A stretch of DNA of 7,157 bases from Myxococcales bacterium (GCA_027005175.1 JALTMC010000779.1:3649-10805), one strand, 5' to 3'; positions 1 through 6,322 are shown, counted from the first letter of the stretch. Notes: generated by a model from the sequence alone, not told the origin. Numbers and translations are program-made.

Positions 1-1
1 C

Positions 2-331
2 TTATTGGGAGGTGGAGCACTCGCGTTGGCCCTTCATCCCCTTGTTCCCATCTTTCCCAAGCCTTACGGCTGGCTGGCCCTTGTCGCTGGCTTCGCTTCG
101 GGTGGGTTCTTCGCCTTTATGCTCCAACGTCCAACTCTGATCTTTGCAACTGCGATCGCAGGTGGCTACTTTTGTGGAGTCGCTCTCTTTACCCTCGCAA
201 TGTACATTCAGGTCCTACCCCGACAATTTAATTTTCACCTCTTTGAAGGCTTTTGGGCTGTCCTTGTTCTCGCCGCAATCGTCGCACAATTCCAACAAAA
301 AACAGAAAAAAAATCACCCGCGCCTGCCTAA
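2..331 (+). CDS. Multi-pass membrane protein, DUF4203/TMEM198-like (3' part only)
   Basis: The reading frame is open from the left edge to a TAA at 329-331, so the N-terminus lies outside the window. The visible part is about 109 residues. It shows three hydrophobic stretches: roughly residues 22-41 (WLALVAGFASGGFFAFML), 43-68 (PTLIFATAIAGGYFCGVALF onward) and 82-97 (FWAVLVLAAIVAQF). It ends in a short charged tail, QQKTEKKSPAPA, probably cytoplasmic. The glycine-rich 'RPTLIFATAIAGGY' segment resembles DUF4203/TMEM198-type proteins, whose biochemical role is poorly known. A TTG at position 5 could formally start translation, but no ribosome site can be seen and the frame continues upstream, so I treat it as internal. 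The gene converges on the ABC-F gene at 483. The family call is by eye; the membrane character is firmer than the name. Confidence 0.6.
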   Translation, partial: LLGGGALALALHPLVPIFPKPYGWLALVAGFASGGFFAFMLQRPTLIFATAIAGGYFCGVALFTLAMYIQVLPRQFNFHLFEGFWAVLVLAAIVAQFQQKTEKKSPAPA

Positions 332-357
332 ATGATCGAATCTCAATGCCTTGCTTT

Positions 358-449
358 TGTGTGGCTCAGATTCTTGTCCTTGTGTGGCTCAGGTTCTTGT
401 CCTTGTGTGGCTCAGGTTCTTGTCCTTGTGTGGCTCAGGTTCTTGTTTT
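358..449. repeat. Four tandem 23-bp repeats between convergent genes
   Basis: Four head-to-tail units start at 358, 381, 404 and 427. The unit begins TGTGTGGCTCAGGTT and ends CTTGTCCT. Unit 1 differs at one base (GATT for GGTT), units 2 and 3 are identical, and unit 4 ends in TTTT. Degenerate CTTGT words continue to about 475. The array fills most of the gap between the stop codons of the membrane-protein gene (331) and the ABC-F gene (483). The period is not a multiple of three, so open frames across it (repeated WLRFLSLCGSG-like peptides) are a by-product and not a protein. No GC-rich terminator hairpin is visible in this gap. Confidence 0.93.
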
Positions 450-482
450 TGTTCTTGTCTTTGCCTTGTCCTTGTGGTTATC

Positions 483-2297
483 TTAATCCTCTTGTTTGGC
501 TTCGAGTTCGGCCCATCGTGCGTAGAGCTGTTCGACTTTGCTTTGAGCGGCCTGTAGGGCTTCATAGCACTCTTGAAGTTTACCTGGATCGGAGGCCACC
601 TTGGGGTCCTCGATGGCGCTCTGACAGCTTTCTACATCCATCTCACCCTCCATGATCTTCTCTTCCATTTGCTCCCATTCCCGTTGCTCATGATAGGATA
701 GTTTCTTGCGTTTCTTTGTTTTATGTTGGGGGATCTGTGTGGATTTGGCTTCTCGCTTTTTGGTGTTTTGTCGCTCTTTTTGTCGCTCTTTTTTGAGCTT
801 CTCCCACTGTTCGATATCTGCAACAAAAGTGGGGCCTTCACCCGATTCCAAGACCAGGACGGCCTGGCAGACACGGTCGAGGAGATAGCGATCGTGGCTG
901 ACCAGAATCAGAGCACCAGGAAACTCCAAAAGGTTTTGTTCCAACATATCAAGTGTTTCAATGTCGAGATCATTGGTGGGTTCGTCAAGAAGGAGGACAT
1001 CCGCTGGTTGCAGCATCAACGCAGCGATGCTGATACGGGCTCGCTCCCCTCCCGAGAGAAGTTTTACTTTCATCTCCAACTGATCCACGCGAAAGCCAAA
1101 TCGTTTGGCCCAACTCACCACATGGATTTGTCGATCCTGAAAGATCACATGGTCGCCGTCAGGTGCCAACGCTTGTCGCAGGCTAATCTCAAGCGGAATC
1201 GGCTCTCGCTCTTGTTCAAAGTAGACAACCTTCAGGTCATCTGCCCGCTTGAGTTGTCCAGAGTCTGGTTCAAGAGCACCCGTTAGCATTCGCAACAAGG
1301 TCGTCTTCCCACTGCCATTCCCACCCACCAAGCCCAGTCGCATCCGACGAGTGAGCTTCATGTTGAAGTTGCGAAAGAGCTGTTTGTCTCCCATCTTTTT
1401 GGAGACATCTTCCATCATCAAAAGCTCTTTGGTTTGTCGGTTGGTGGCATCAAAGTCGATCTGAGTGTCTTGCTTTACCATCCGTGATTTGACAGTGGCT
1501 AACTCTGAAATCAGACGGTGAGCTTCCTGAATTCTTGATTTTGCCTTGGTTGTGCGGGCTTTGGGACCACGTCGTAGCCACTCCACCTCACGGCTGACCT
1601 TGTTTTGGAGTGCCTCTCCATACTTTTTCTGGGCTTCGATATACTCGGCCCGGTGCTCCAAAAATCGGCTGTAGTTACCATTGAACTTGAGAAATCCATC
1701 GGCATACACTCGATTGATCTCAACGATACAGGTTGTGATCTGTTCGAGGAAATAACGATCGTGCGTGACCACCAAAAAGGCAAAGGGTGCTTGTTTGAGC
1801 AATCCTTCCAACCATAAGATGCCTTCTATATCAAGATGGTTGGTGGGTTCGTCAAACAGTATCAAGTCGGGGTTTTGGCTCAAGGCGACAGCGATCGCCA
1901 GTCGCTTTCTCCAACCACCAGACAAGGTGCCAACATCTTGTGTTGGATCTTCCAAGCCGATCTTACTCAGTGCCATACCCAAAGCAACTTGCTTTTCTGT
2001 CTCGTCCCATGGTCTGTCAGCTAGACCAGCTTCAATGACCTGCTCTGCTGTCATCCCCTCCGGGAAGGTGGACTCTTGCCCCACATAGCTGATTGTGATG
2101 TGGTTGCGCATGGAGCGTGTCCCACTATCGGGAGACTCTATACCAGCCAGGATCTTCAGAAAGGTTGACTTCCCCGCACCATTAGGACCGATCAATCCGA
2201 TCTTATCTCCCTGGTTGATCCCCAGGGTGATGTCCGTAAACAACGGACCTTGATGAAATGATTTGGCAACAGACTGACAACTTAATAATATAGACAT
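483..2297 (-). CDS. uup: ABC-F family ATPase, Uup type
   Basis: A complete 604-residue soluble protein with two ATP-binding cassettes and no membrane domain. Cassette 1 has Walker A GPNGAGKST (37-45), signature LSGGW (125-129), Walker B LILFDEPTNHLD (145-156) and switch histidine in THDR (178-181). Cassette 2 has Walker A GGNGSGKTT (325-333), signature LSGGE (414-418), Walker B VLLLDEPTNDLD (434-445) and SHDR (467-470). The basic, helical linker between them (about 205-300, with WLRRGPKARTTKAKSR) is the ribosome and P-site tRNA contact region of ABC-F proteins. A lysine-rich hinge (about 500-535) leads to a C-terminal coiled coil (536-602) starting KLSYHEQREWE, typical of Uup. ABC-F proteins act on ribosomes; Uup has also been linked to branched DNA and precise transposon excision. 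Length matches the family. ATG at 2295-2297 is the natural start, though its ribosome site is weak. An antibiotic-resistance ABC-F is less likely, since the C-terminal domain is Uup-like. Confidence 0.93.
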   Translation of the reverse strand: MSILLSCQSVAKSFHQGPLFTDITLGINQGDKIGLIGPNGAGKSTFLKILAGIESPDSGTRSMRNHITISYVGQESTFPEGMTAEQVIEAGLADRPWDETEKQVALGMALSKIGLEDPTQDVGTLSGGWRKRLAIAVALSQNPDLILFDEPTNHLDIEGILWLEGLLKQAPFAFLVVTHDRYFLEQITTCIVEINRVYADGFLKFNGNYSRFLEHRAEYIEAQKKYGEALQNKVSREVEWLRRGPKARTTKAKSRIQEAHRLISELATVKSRMVKQDTQIDFDATNRQTKELLMMEDVSKKMGDKQLFRNFNMKLTRRMRLGLVGGNGSGKTTLLRMLTGALEPDSGQLKRADDLKVVYFEQEREPIPLEISLRQALAPDGDHVIFQDRQIHVVSWAKRFGFRVDQLEMKVKLLSGGERARISIAALMLQPADVLLLDEPTNDLDIETLDMLEQNLLEFPGALILVSHDRYLLDRVCQAVLVLESGEGPTFVADIEQWEKLKKERQKERQNTKKREAKSTQIPQHKTKKRKKLSYHEQREWEQMEEKIMEGEMDVESCQSAIEDPKVASDPGKLQECYEALQAAQSKVEQLYARWAELEAKQED

Positions 2298-2352
2298 GGG
2301 TCGCTTTCGCTCTGGGTTCTGAGTTCCGAGTTGATTCGGGCTGACTCCCTCA

Positions 2353-2413
2353 CCCCTTCGGGGCTTCCTTCATAGTCTCGCTTCGCAGGCCGAGTTTTGG
2401 CTTGTAGGCAAGC
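2353..2413. other. Two short hairpins upstream of the ABC-F gene
   Basis: The 135 bp before the ABC-F start (2298-2432) contain two small inverted repeats. One is CCCC-TTC-GGGG at 2353-2363; the other is GCTTG-TAGG-CAAGC at 2400-2413. They lie where the leader of the minus-strand ABC-F mRNA would be, so a leader role is possible, but stems this short also arise by chance. I could not assign a promoter or a clear Shine-Dalgarno sequence here. With the repeats at 2433-2717, this accounts for the gene-free stretch 2298-2771. Confidence 0.4.
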
Positions 2414-2432
2414 TCTGTGTTCGACGCAAAGT

Positions 2433-2543
2433 GTTGGGTATCATAGCGATTGTACCGCAGGTTACAAGAGGTATTCTGAAGCCACAGGAAAAGCGGCATC
2501 AAAGAGTTGGCTATCATAGCGATTGTACCGTAGGTTACAAGAG
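2433..2543. repeat. Direct repeat family A, two 38-bp copies
   Basis: Copies at 2433-2470 and 2506-2543 differ at two positions. They start GTTGG, contain TATCATAGCGATTGTACCG and end AGGTTACAAGAG. The intervening 35 bp are unique. The last bases, ACAAGAG, are also the first bases of repeat family B, so the second copy of A runs directly into the first copy of B. The region is non-coding in my reading. An open frame on the minus strand (2350-2772) is made of repeat-encoded peptide and resembles no family I know. Confidence 0.9.
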
Positions 2544-2717
2544 GGAGCCGGGAGGTTGAAAGAAGAAATCCGGCCCCAGGTATCGAGGAAGACTTCACCA
2601 AGTTTCTATGTGACAAGAGGGAGCCAGGAGGTTGAAAGAAGAAAGGCTGTAAGCACTTCCCCGGCTGCGCCGGAGTGACAGTGACAAGAGGGAGCCAGGA
2701 GGTTGAAAGAAGAAAGG
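2537..2717. repeat. Direct repeat family B, three copies at 71-76 bp spacing
   Basis: Copies share a 32-bp core at 2537-2568, 2613-2644 and 2684-2715. It starts ACAAGAGGGAGCC and ends GGTTGAAAGAAGAAA, with one G/A difference in copy 1. Copies 2 and 3 are identical over 37 bp (2610-2646 and 2681-2717), separated by a unique 34-bp segment. That segment holds the hairpin CCGGC-TGC-GCCGG (2661-2673). The spacing looks CRISPR-like, but the repeat is not palindromic, the copies are few and no cas gene is present. The third copy ends 54 bp before the proposed start of the methyltransferase gene. Confidence 0.9.
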
Positions 2718-2771
2718 GGGAAATCCTTTGGAGCAGGTTGTTTTTTGCATGGGAAAGCGGAGTTCGATTCA

Positions 2772-3500
2772 TTGAGTCATCACTATATCAAAAAAAATGT
2801 CTCGTTACTACGGACGGAAGATGGCTCAGTCACGTTGTATCATCATGATATGGGAGCCTCCTATCGATCGACGAGTGGAGCTGTGACAGAGTCCTCTCAT
2901 ATCTTTCTCAAGGGGACTGGATTATCGGAACGTTCTGGAGAGTGGTTGGTGCTAGAGCTGGGTTTTGGTGGTGCCATCAACTTTTTGCTCACTGCATCAA
3001 CGTGCTTAAAACGGAGTGATGTTACCTCTCTCCGCTATTGGACTGTTGAGCGTGAGCCATTGCCAGCCTCCTTGTTTGACTCGGCAGAATACACCGAATG
3101 GATCGTTGAGAAAAAGCTGCTGACCTTGGCCAAAGAAGCTTCGACACAAGCGATAGGGCAGCCTGGAAAATGGAGTCCTTCTTCGTTGACCTTGCAAGGG
3201 ACATGTCTTGAACTTTCTCTCTTTGCAGGAGATTGGCGTGATGCACCTGTTATCCCTTCCTCGGCTCACGCTGTCTTTCATGATCCGTTTGGTCCCAAAG
3301 TCAATACCGACGCCTGGAGCGAAGCTTGCTTCCGATGGTCCGTCTCTCAAATGTGTCCTGATGCCCAACTTGCAACATACAGTGCTGCTGGTGTTGTGCG
3401 TCGAGCCATGGCGGCTGCAGGTTTGAGCTGGAGAAAGATTCCTGGCCCCGGTCGAAAACGAGAAATCACGATCGCCTCCTTGAAAACTACCACACCATGA
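2772..3500 (+). CDS. mnmD: tRNA (mnm5s2U34)-methyltransferase MnmD, standalone
   Basis: SAM-dependent methyltransferase of the MnmD/DUF752 (Methyltransf_30) family. Members methylate the aminomethyl group of the wobble uridine in tRNAs such as those for Lys, Glu and Gln, completing mnm5(s2)U. Numbered from TTG 2772 (242 residues), it has TEDGSVTLY (15-23), RSTSGAVTESSHIFL (32-46), SAM-binding motif LELGFGGAINF (61-71), an acidic WTVERE strand (90-95), DPFGPKVN (171-178), ATYSAAGVVRRAM (201-213) and GPGRKRE (225-231). All are family hallmarks in the right order. There is no FAD oxidase domain, so this is the single-domain form and not bifunctional MnmC. The start is uncertain. TTG 2772 follows a modest AGCGGAG at 2757-2763. 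TTG 2745 or 2703 would also be in frame, but 2703 lies inside repeat B and immediately abuts AGGAGG. The first in-frame ATG (2850) would remove conserved residues. Confidence 0.88.
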   Translation: MSHHYIKKNVSLLRTEDGSVTLYHHDMGASYRSTSGAVTESSHIFLKGTGLSERSGEWLVLELGFGGAINFLLTASTCLKRSDVTSLRYWTVEREPLPASLFDSAEYTEWIVEKKLLTLAKEASTQAIGQPGKWSPSSLTLQGTCLELSLFAGDWRDAPVIPSSAHAVFHDPFGPKVNTDAWSEACFRWSVSQMCPDAQLATYSAAGVVRRAMAAAGLSWRKIPGPGRKREITIASLKTTTP

Positions 3501-3541
3501 GTCACAGGCTATCACCACCAAGCCATGAGTCACAGGCTATC
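3495..3541. repeat. 28-bp-period duplication across the mnmD stop codon
   Basis: The 19-mer CCATGAGTCACAGGCTATC occurs at 3495-3513 and again at 3523-3541. The first copy contains the mnmD stop codon (TGA, 3498-3500), so the duplication copied the gene's last bases and stop into the downstream gap. The rest of the gap to the phosphatase stop at 3643 shows no gene and no convincing GC-rich terminator. Confidence 0.9.
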
Positions 3542-3642
3542 TAGGATTATGTCCATTTCTTTTCCTCACGATGTCATGGCCACACTACTGATCTCCCCAA
3601 ACACTGTGAGAAGCTTTGTATAAGTTCTACAGGATCATTGTA

Positions 3643-4110
3643 TTACCAGCCAATGAGTGGTGCTGGCACATCATATCGTTTGGCAACGGTATCTACAAAC
3701 TCCTGGCACGGATAGACTTGGTCACGTGAACTTTCGATAAATTCGTAGACTTGAGCGATGTCATCGGTGGCTTGGATCTCTCGTTGGTCACATAGGTAAG
3801 CCAACACAGTAGAGACACTACGACTGACGCCTGCCGCACAATGGACCAGTCTAGCTTTGCCCTTATGAGCTTCAAGAAAATCGAGCGCATCGGGCAGGTT
3901 CTTAGCAAATCCTTCAGGATCACCATCGGTGAAAGGAAGCCAAAGGTAGGCGTTACCACCTTGTGTCTCGGGATGCTCTGCCTCTGAGAGGTTGAGGATC
4001 ACATCAAAATACTCCCAACAAAAAGGTGGGGTGGCTGCGTTGAAGTCACCCACCGCCAGATCGCTGGTGATCCAGTCAAAATATGCCTGTAAGTCTCTAT
4101 CTGAATCCAT
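3643..4110 (-). CDS. Dual-specificity protein phosphatase (HC-x5-R)
   Basis: A 155-residue soluble cysteine-dependent phosphatase of the DSP fold. The catalytic loop HCAAGVSRS (90-98) supplies nucleophile Cys91 and phosphate-binding Arg97. A candidate general-acid aspartate is in PFTDGD (Asp62 or Asp64), about 30 residues before the cysteine as in other DSPs. The N-terminal strand region reads ITSDLAVGDFNAA, and the C-terminus is helical. There is no signal peptide, membrane segment or extra domain, so it is a minimal DSP; substrate unknown. The start is set by AGGAGG six bases upstream of ATG 4108-4110. The frame stays open to 4206, but the added residues are encoded by the upstream 46-bp repeats. 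It is divergent from the glutaryl-CoA dehydrogenase gene and convergent with mnmD. Phosphotyrosine/serine or RNA/lipid phosphate are all possible targets. Confidence 0.88.
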   Translation of the reverse strand: MDSDRDLQAYFDWITSDLAVGDFNAATPPFCWEYFDVILNLSEAEHPETQGGNAYLWLPFTDGDPEGFAKNLPDALDFLEAHKGKARLVHCAAGVSRSVSTVLAYLCDQREIQATDDIAQVYEFIESSRDQVYPCQEFVDTVAKRYDVPAPLIGW

Positions 4111-4116
4111 TGTCTT

Positions 4117-4122
4117 CCTCCT
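4117..4122 (-). promoter_or_regulatory. Ribosome binding site fixing the phosphatase start
   Basis: On the minus strand AGGAGG lies six bases before ATG 4110-4108. This optimal site chooses the inner ATG over the longer open frame that begins in the tandem repeats. Confidence 0.9.
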
Positions 4123-4160
4123 CTCCATCAGAATAAACCCAGAATGCAAAGTTGTCACTA

Positions 4161-4295
4161 CCCGATAGAAATCGAATCCAGTTGCCTTTTGGTTTTGATG
4201 GAGCAACCCGATAGAAACCGAATCCAGTTGCCTTTTGGTTTTGATGGAGCAACCCGATAGAAACCGAATCCAGTTGCCTTTTGGTTTTGATGGAG
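4161..4295. repeat. Three 46-bp tandem repeats in a divergent promoter gap
   Basis: Units lie at 4161-4206, 4207-4252 and 4253-4295 (last one short by 3 bp). Each starts CCCGATAGAAA, contains CCAGTTGCCTTTTGG and ends GATGGAGCAA. Units 1 and 2 differ by one base (T/C); unit 3 matches unit 2 until its end. A GTTGC/GCAAC pair can form within a unit, but its loop is long. The array fills most of the 236 bp between the divergent phosphatase (ATG 4110) and dehydrogenase (ATG 4347) starts, where both promoters must lie, so it may carry or separate regulatory sites. The period is not a multiple of three, so it is not coding. Confidence 0.95.
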
Positions 4296-4332
4296 TATGA
4301 TGCCTGCGGCGGTTCTGAGTCTTTCGACGAAC

Positions 4333-4338
4333 AAGGAG
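4333..4338 (+). promoter_or_regulatory. Ribosome binding site of the dehydrogenase
   Basis: AAGGAG is followed by eight bases and then ATG 4347. An in-frame ATG at 4290 lies at the end of the third 46-bp repeat without such a site, so 4347 is preferred. Confidence 0.9.
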
Positions 4339-4346
4339 TGAGTATC

Positions 4347-5519
4347 ATGGCTTATGAAGGTTTAGATTTTCTCGATATTGATAGTCTATTGACCGAAGAG
4401 GAACGGATCATTCGAGACAGTACGCGATCCCTGGTCGACAGGGAGGTGCTACCAGTGATTGAGGAACACTTCGAAGCACAGACGTTTCCTCCTGATCTGG
4501 TAAAAAAACTCGCAGAGATGCAGCTTTTGGGACCTTTTGTTCCAGAGGAGTACGGTGGCGCTGGTTGTACCTATGTCCAGTATGGCTTAATCTGCCAGGA
4601 GTTAGAACGAGGTGACTCCGGTGTTCGAAGCTTTGCTTCTGTACAGTCCAGTCTTGTGATGTTTCCGATCTGGAAGTTTGGGTCGGAAGAACAAAAGCGT
4701 CACTGGTTGCCTAAACTTGCCAGTGCGGAAGCCATCGGTTGCTTTGGCCTAACTGAGCCAGACTTCGGCTCCAACCCCGGTGGTATGCTTACCCGCGCCA
4801 AACGTGAAGGCGACACCATTGTTCTCAATGGTACAAAACGTTGGATCACCAACGCTGACATCGCTGATGTCTGTGTGGTCTGGGCCAAGGACGACGAAGG
4901 CATCGTACGTGGTTATCTTCTAGAAAAAGATACACCGGGTTTGGAACAACGTCCGATTCATCGGAAGTTCTCGTTACGAGCATCCAACACTGGTGAGTTG
5001 ATCATGGAAGACTGTCGAATCCCTGCCAGCAATCAGTTGCCTGAGACGAAGGGTTTGAAGTCTCCGCTTATGTGTCTGGACTCAGCCCGGTATGGTATCT
5101 CGTGGGGGGCGTTGGGAGCTGCAATGGCTTGTTATGAAACAGCCCTCTCTTATGCGAAAGAGCGCGTACAGTTCTCGCGTCCCATTGCAGGGTACCAGTT
5201 GGTTCAAAGCAAACTGGTTCATATGATGACAGAGATCACCAAGGGCCAGCTTCTCTCTCTTCAGGTTGGACGACTTCGCGAACAAGGCAAAGGCCGTCAT
5301 CAACATGTATCGATGGCGAAGATGAACAATGTCCGGATTGCTATCGACGCAGCTCGTGTGGCTCGTGATATCTTGGGAGCCAATGGTATCACCACGGAGT
5401 ACCCTGTTATCCGCCATATGCTTAACCTGGAGAGCGTCATCACCTACGAAGGTACCGAGGATATCCACAAGCTCATCCTTGGATACGATATCACAGGACT
5501 GGCTGCATTTCAGGGGTAG
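4347..5519 (+). CDS. gcdH: Glutaryl-CoA dehydrogenase (acyl-CoA dehydrogenase family)
   Basis: FAD enzyme of 390 residues that oxidises and decarboxylates glutaryl-CoA to crotonyl-CoA plus CO2 in lysine, tryptophan and aromatic catabolism, passing electrons to ETF. Full length for the family. The FAD/substrate segment CFGLTEPDFGSNPGG (132-146) is followed by NGTKRWITNADIAD (161-174) and KFSLRAS (207-213). The predicted catalytic base is Glu368 in TYEGTEDIH. The glutarate-carboxylate pocket is conserved: Glu87 (QELERGD), Arg94 and Ser95 (SGVRSFAS) and Ser98 match the residues described for human GCDH. This makes glutaryl-CoA more likely than a simple acyl-CoA. RHMLNLESV precedes the catalytic segment. 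The enzyme should be cytoplasmic. No ETF, CoA transferase or regulator lies beside it, so it stands as a single gene read from the repeat-filled divergent gap. Confidence 0.94.
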   Translation: MAYEGLDFLDIDSLLTEEERIIRDSTRSLVDREVLPVIEEHFEAQTFPPDLVKKLAEMQLLGPFVPEEYGGAGCTYVQYGLICQELERGDSGVRSFASVQSSLVMFPIWKFGSEEQKRHWLPKLASAEAIGCFGLTEPDFGSNPGGMLTRAKREGDTIVLNGTKRWITNADIADVCVVWAKDDEGIVRGYLLEKDTPGLEQRPIHRKFSLRASNTGELIMEDCRIPASNQLPETKGLKSPLMCLDSARYGISWGALGAAMACYETALSYAKERVQFSRPIAGYQLVQSKLVHMMTEITKGQLLSLQVGRLREQGKGRHQHVSMAKMNNVRIAIDAARVARDILGANGITTEYPVIRHMLNLESVITYEGTEDIHKLILGYDITGLAAFQG

Positions 5520-5636
5520 AGACCATAGGATCGACAACTCAACAATATTGACATATAGATAATCTGGGATTGTTCCGATGTGGGGGATTCGTGTTTGACA
5601 CTTTGGTTGATAGGATACTGCACGCCACTCTATTTT

Positions 5637-5774
5637 CCGCCGGACTAAAGTCCGGCTCTGACGGCTCAAAGTACTCCTGAAGGAGCACTCAAAAATGCAG
5701 TTCGCCCAAGGGCGAATAGACCCAGTGCACCGGAGGTGTACTTCTCTTAACAAAGCTGGACTTTCGTCCGGCGG
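5637..5774. other. Chain of five hairpins with a competing outer stem
   Basis: Five hairpins follow one another in 138 bp. H1 is GCCGGACT-AA-AGTCCGGC (5639-5656). H2 is CTCC-TGAA-GGAG (5674-5685), with outer GT/AC pairs. H3 is TTCGCCC-AA-GGGCGAA (5701-5716). H4 is GTGCACC-GGA-GGTGTAC (5725-5741, one G-T pair). H5 is GCTGGAC-TTTC-GTCCGGC (5755-5772, one T-G pair). In addition, CCGCCGGAC (5637-5645) is exactly complementary to GTCCGGCGG (5766-5774), so the outer arms can pair instead of H1 and H5. It lies 117 bp after the dehydrogenase stop and directly against the 3' end of the recombinase relic. It could be a structured RNA, a transposable repeat, or a readthrough barrier. I do not recognise a named family. 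Confidence 0.85.
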
Positions 5775-5775
5775 G

Positions 5776-6236
5776 CATGTCAATGTGTAGGCCAATCAAA
5801 TTCAAGTGTATTACTCCCATACAAGTAAGAGCAGTGTTAAGGACGTTTGAATGATGCCGACAATTTAATATATCGTAGGGTTCGCGGGCCAACAAGAAAG
5901 CTGTAAAGGTTGTTGGATCAACGATCCTACTCATGGTGAGGCTTTGGTTGACAACAATGATGCAGTATCAAGAACCCGTTCGAAAGAGTGTATCACTGGA
6001 AAGCTGAAAAGCCAAGTTGTTCCTCTATGTTGGCAGACTTTCCTCCAACGGAAGACACATGAGAAGAAAAGGACAATCTCATCCGATCTGCCAGGATCGT
6101 TGGCACTGGATTCAGGCTAATTGTTCATAAACCGTTTGAGCCACGGAAGGTAGTTCTTTTCTGTTTTTCGCGCCATATGTTTCCGACGCAACACACGACG
6201 AGTTTGGTCGATCACTTCTTGAAAATGGGCTTTCAT
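5776..6236 (-). pseudogene. Tyrosine recombinase remnant, integron-integrase-like
   Basis: Decayed phage-integrase-family gene, read leftwards. The start is intact: ATG 6236 after GGAGG, then VIDQTRRVLRRKHMARKTEK and NYLPWLKRFMNN. This matches the N-terminal core-binding domain of IntI/Xer-like recombinases (pattern LLDQVRxxxRxKHYSxRTExxYxxWIRRF). A TAG at 6117-6119 stops it after 39 residues. The frame goes on with SDEIVLFFS. A +1 shift near 6064 then gives SSHVSSVGGKSANIEEQLGFSAF, the counterpart of SHLAVEGKVSASTQNQALSAL. The catalytic middle is missing. From about 5930, TFTAFLLAREPYDI and HSNVLNTALTCMGVIHLN recall SFATHLLEAGYDI and HSNVxTTxIYTHVLN around box II, with the arginine, histidine and tyrosine region eroded. 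About 200 residues seem deleted. It cannot be active. The assignment rests on by-eye alignment across frames. Whether it is IntI proper or another Xer relative cannot be decided without the middle. Confidence 0.72.
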
Positions 6237-6243
6237 AACAACA

Positions 6244-6248
6244 CCTCC
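6244..6248 (-). promoter_or_regulatory. Ribosome binding site of the recombinase relic
   Basis: GGAGG on the minus strand, seven bases before ATG 6236. Its survival shows that the short frame was once a translated gene and may still yield a 39-residue peptide. Confidence 0.75.
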
Positions 6249-6322
6249 ATATCAGCTTGAAAAAGAAACGGACTGTCGTTGGTGCGAACCTCACAAAGAA
6301 CATGCCAGCTCACAAAGAAAAT

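Noticed and set aside
332-655. Plus-strand open frame with WLRFLSLCGSG-like repeats
   Set aside because: The peptide repeats are a by-product of the 23-bp tandem array, and the frame then runs antisense through the ABC-F gene.
152-1898. GCGATCGC octamers (152-159, 1891-1898) as a cyanobacterial HIP1 signature
   Set aside because: Only two octamers occur in 7 kb, both inside coding sequence; too few to infer a cyanobacterial origin.
2433-2717. CRISPR array
   Set aside because: Spacing is right, but there are two different repeat sequences, only two or three copies each, no dyad symmetry in the repeat and no cas gene in the window.
2350-2772. Minus-strand 140-residue open frame
   Set aside because: It consists of translated repeats (STSxLPLVT recurring) with low complexity, resembles no known family, and overlaps the mnmD 5' end.
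2757-2775. tRNA T-arm-like GTTCGATTC
   Set aside because: Flanking bases do not form the 5-bp T stem, and no acceptor, D or anticodon arms can be found.
5548-5565. TTGACA followed by TAGATAAT after gcdH as a promoter
   Set aside because: The spacing between the two boxes is far too short and no gene follows on that strand.
5082-5795. Minus-strand 237-residue open frame
   Set aside because: Its first part is antisense of the hairpin chain and its larger part antisense of the well-supported gcdH gene; no family features.
5689-5934. Minus-strand 81-residue ORF as an independent gene or a TnpB C-terminus with guide RNA in the hairpins
   Set aside because: The residues align better with box II and the C-terminal end of tyrosine recombinases, and the same strand carries the recombinase N-terminus upstream. 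No RuvC or zinc-finger motif of TnpB is present.
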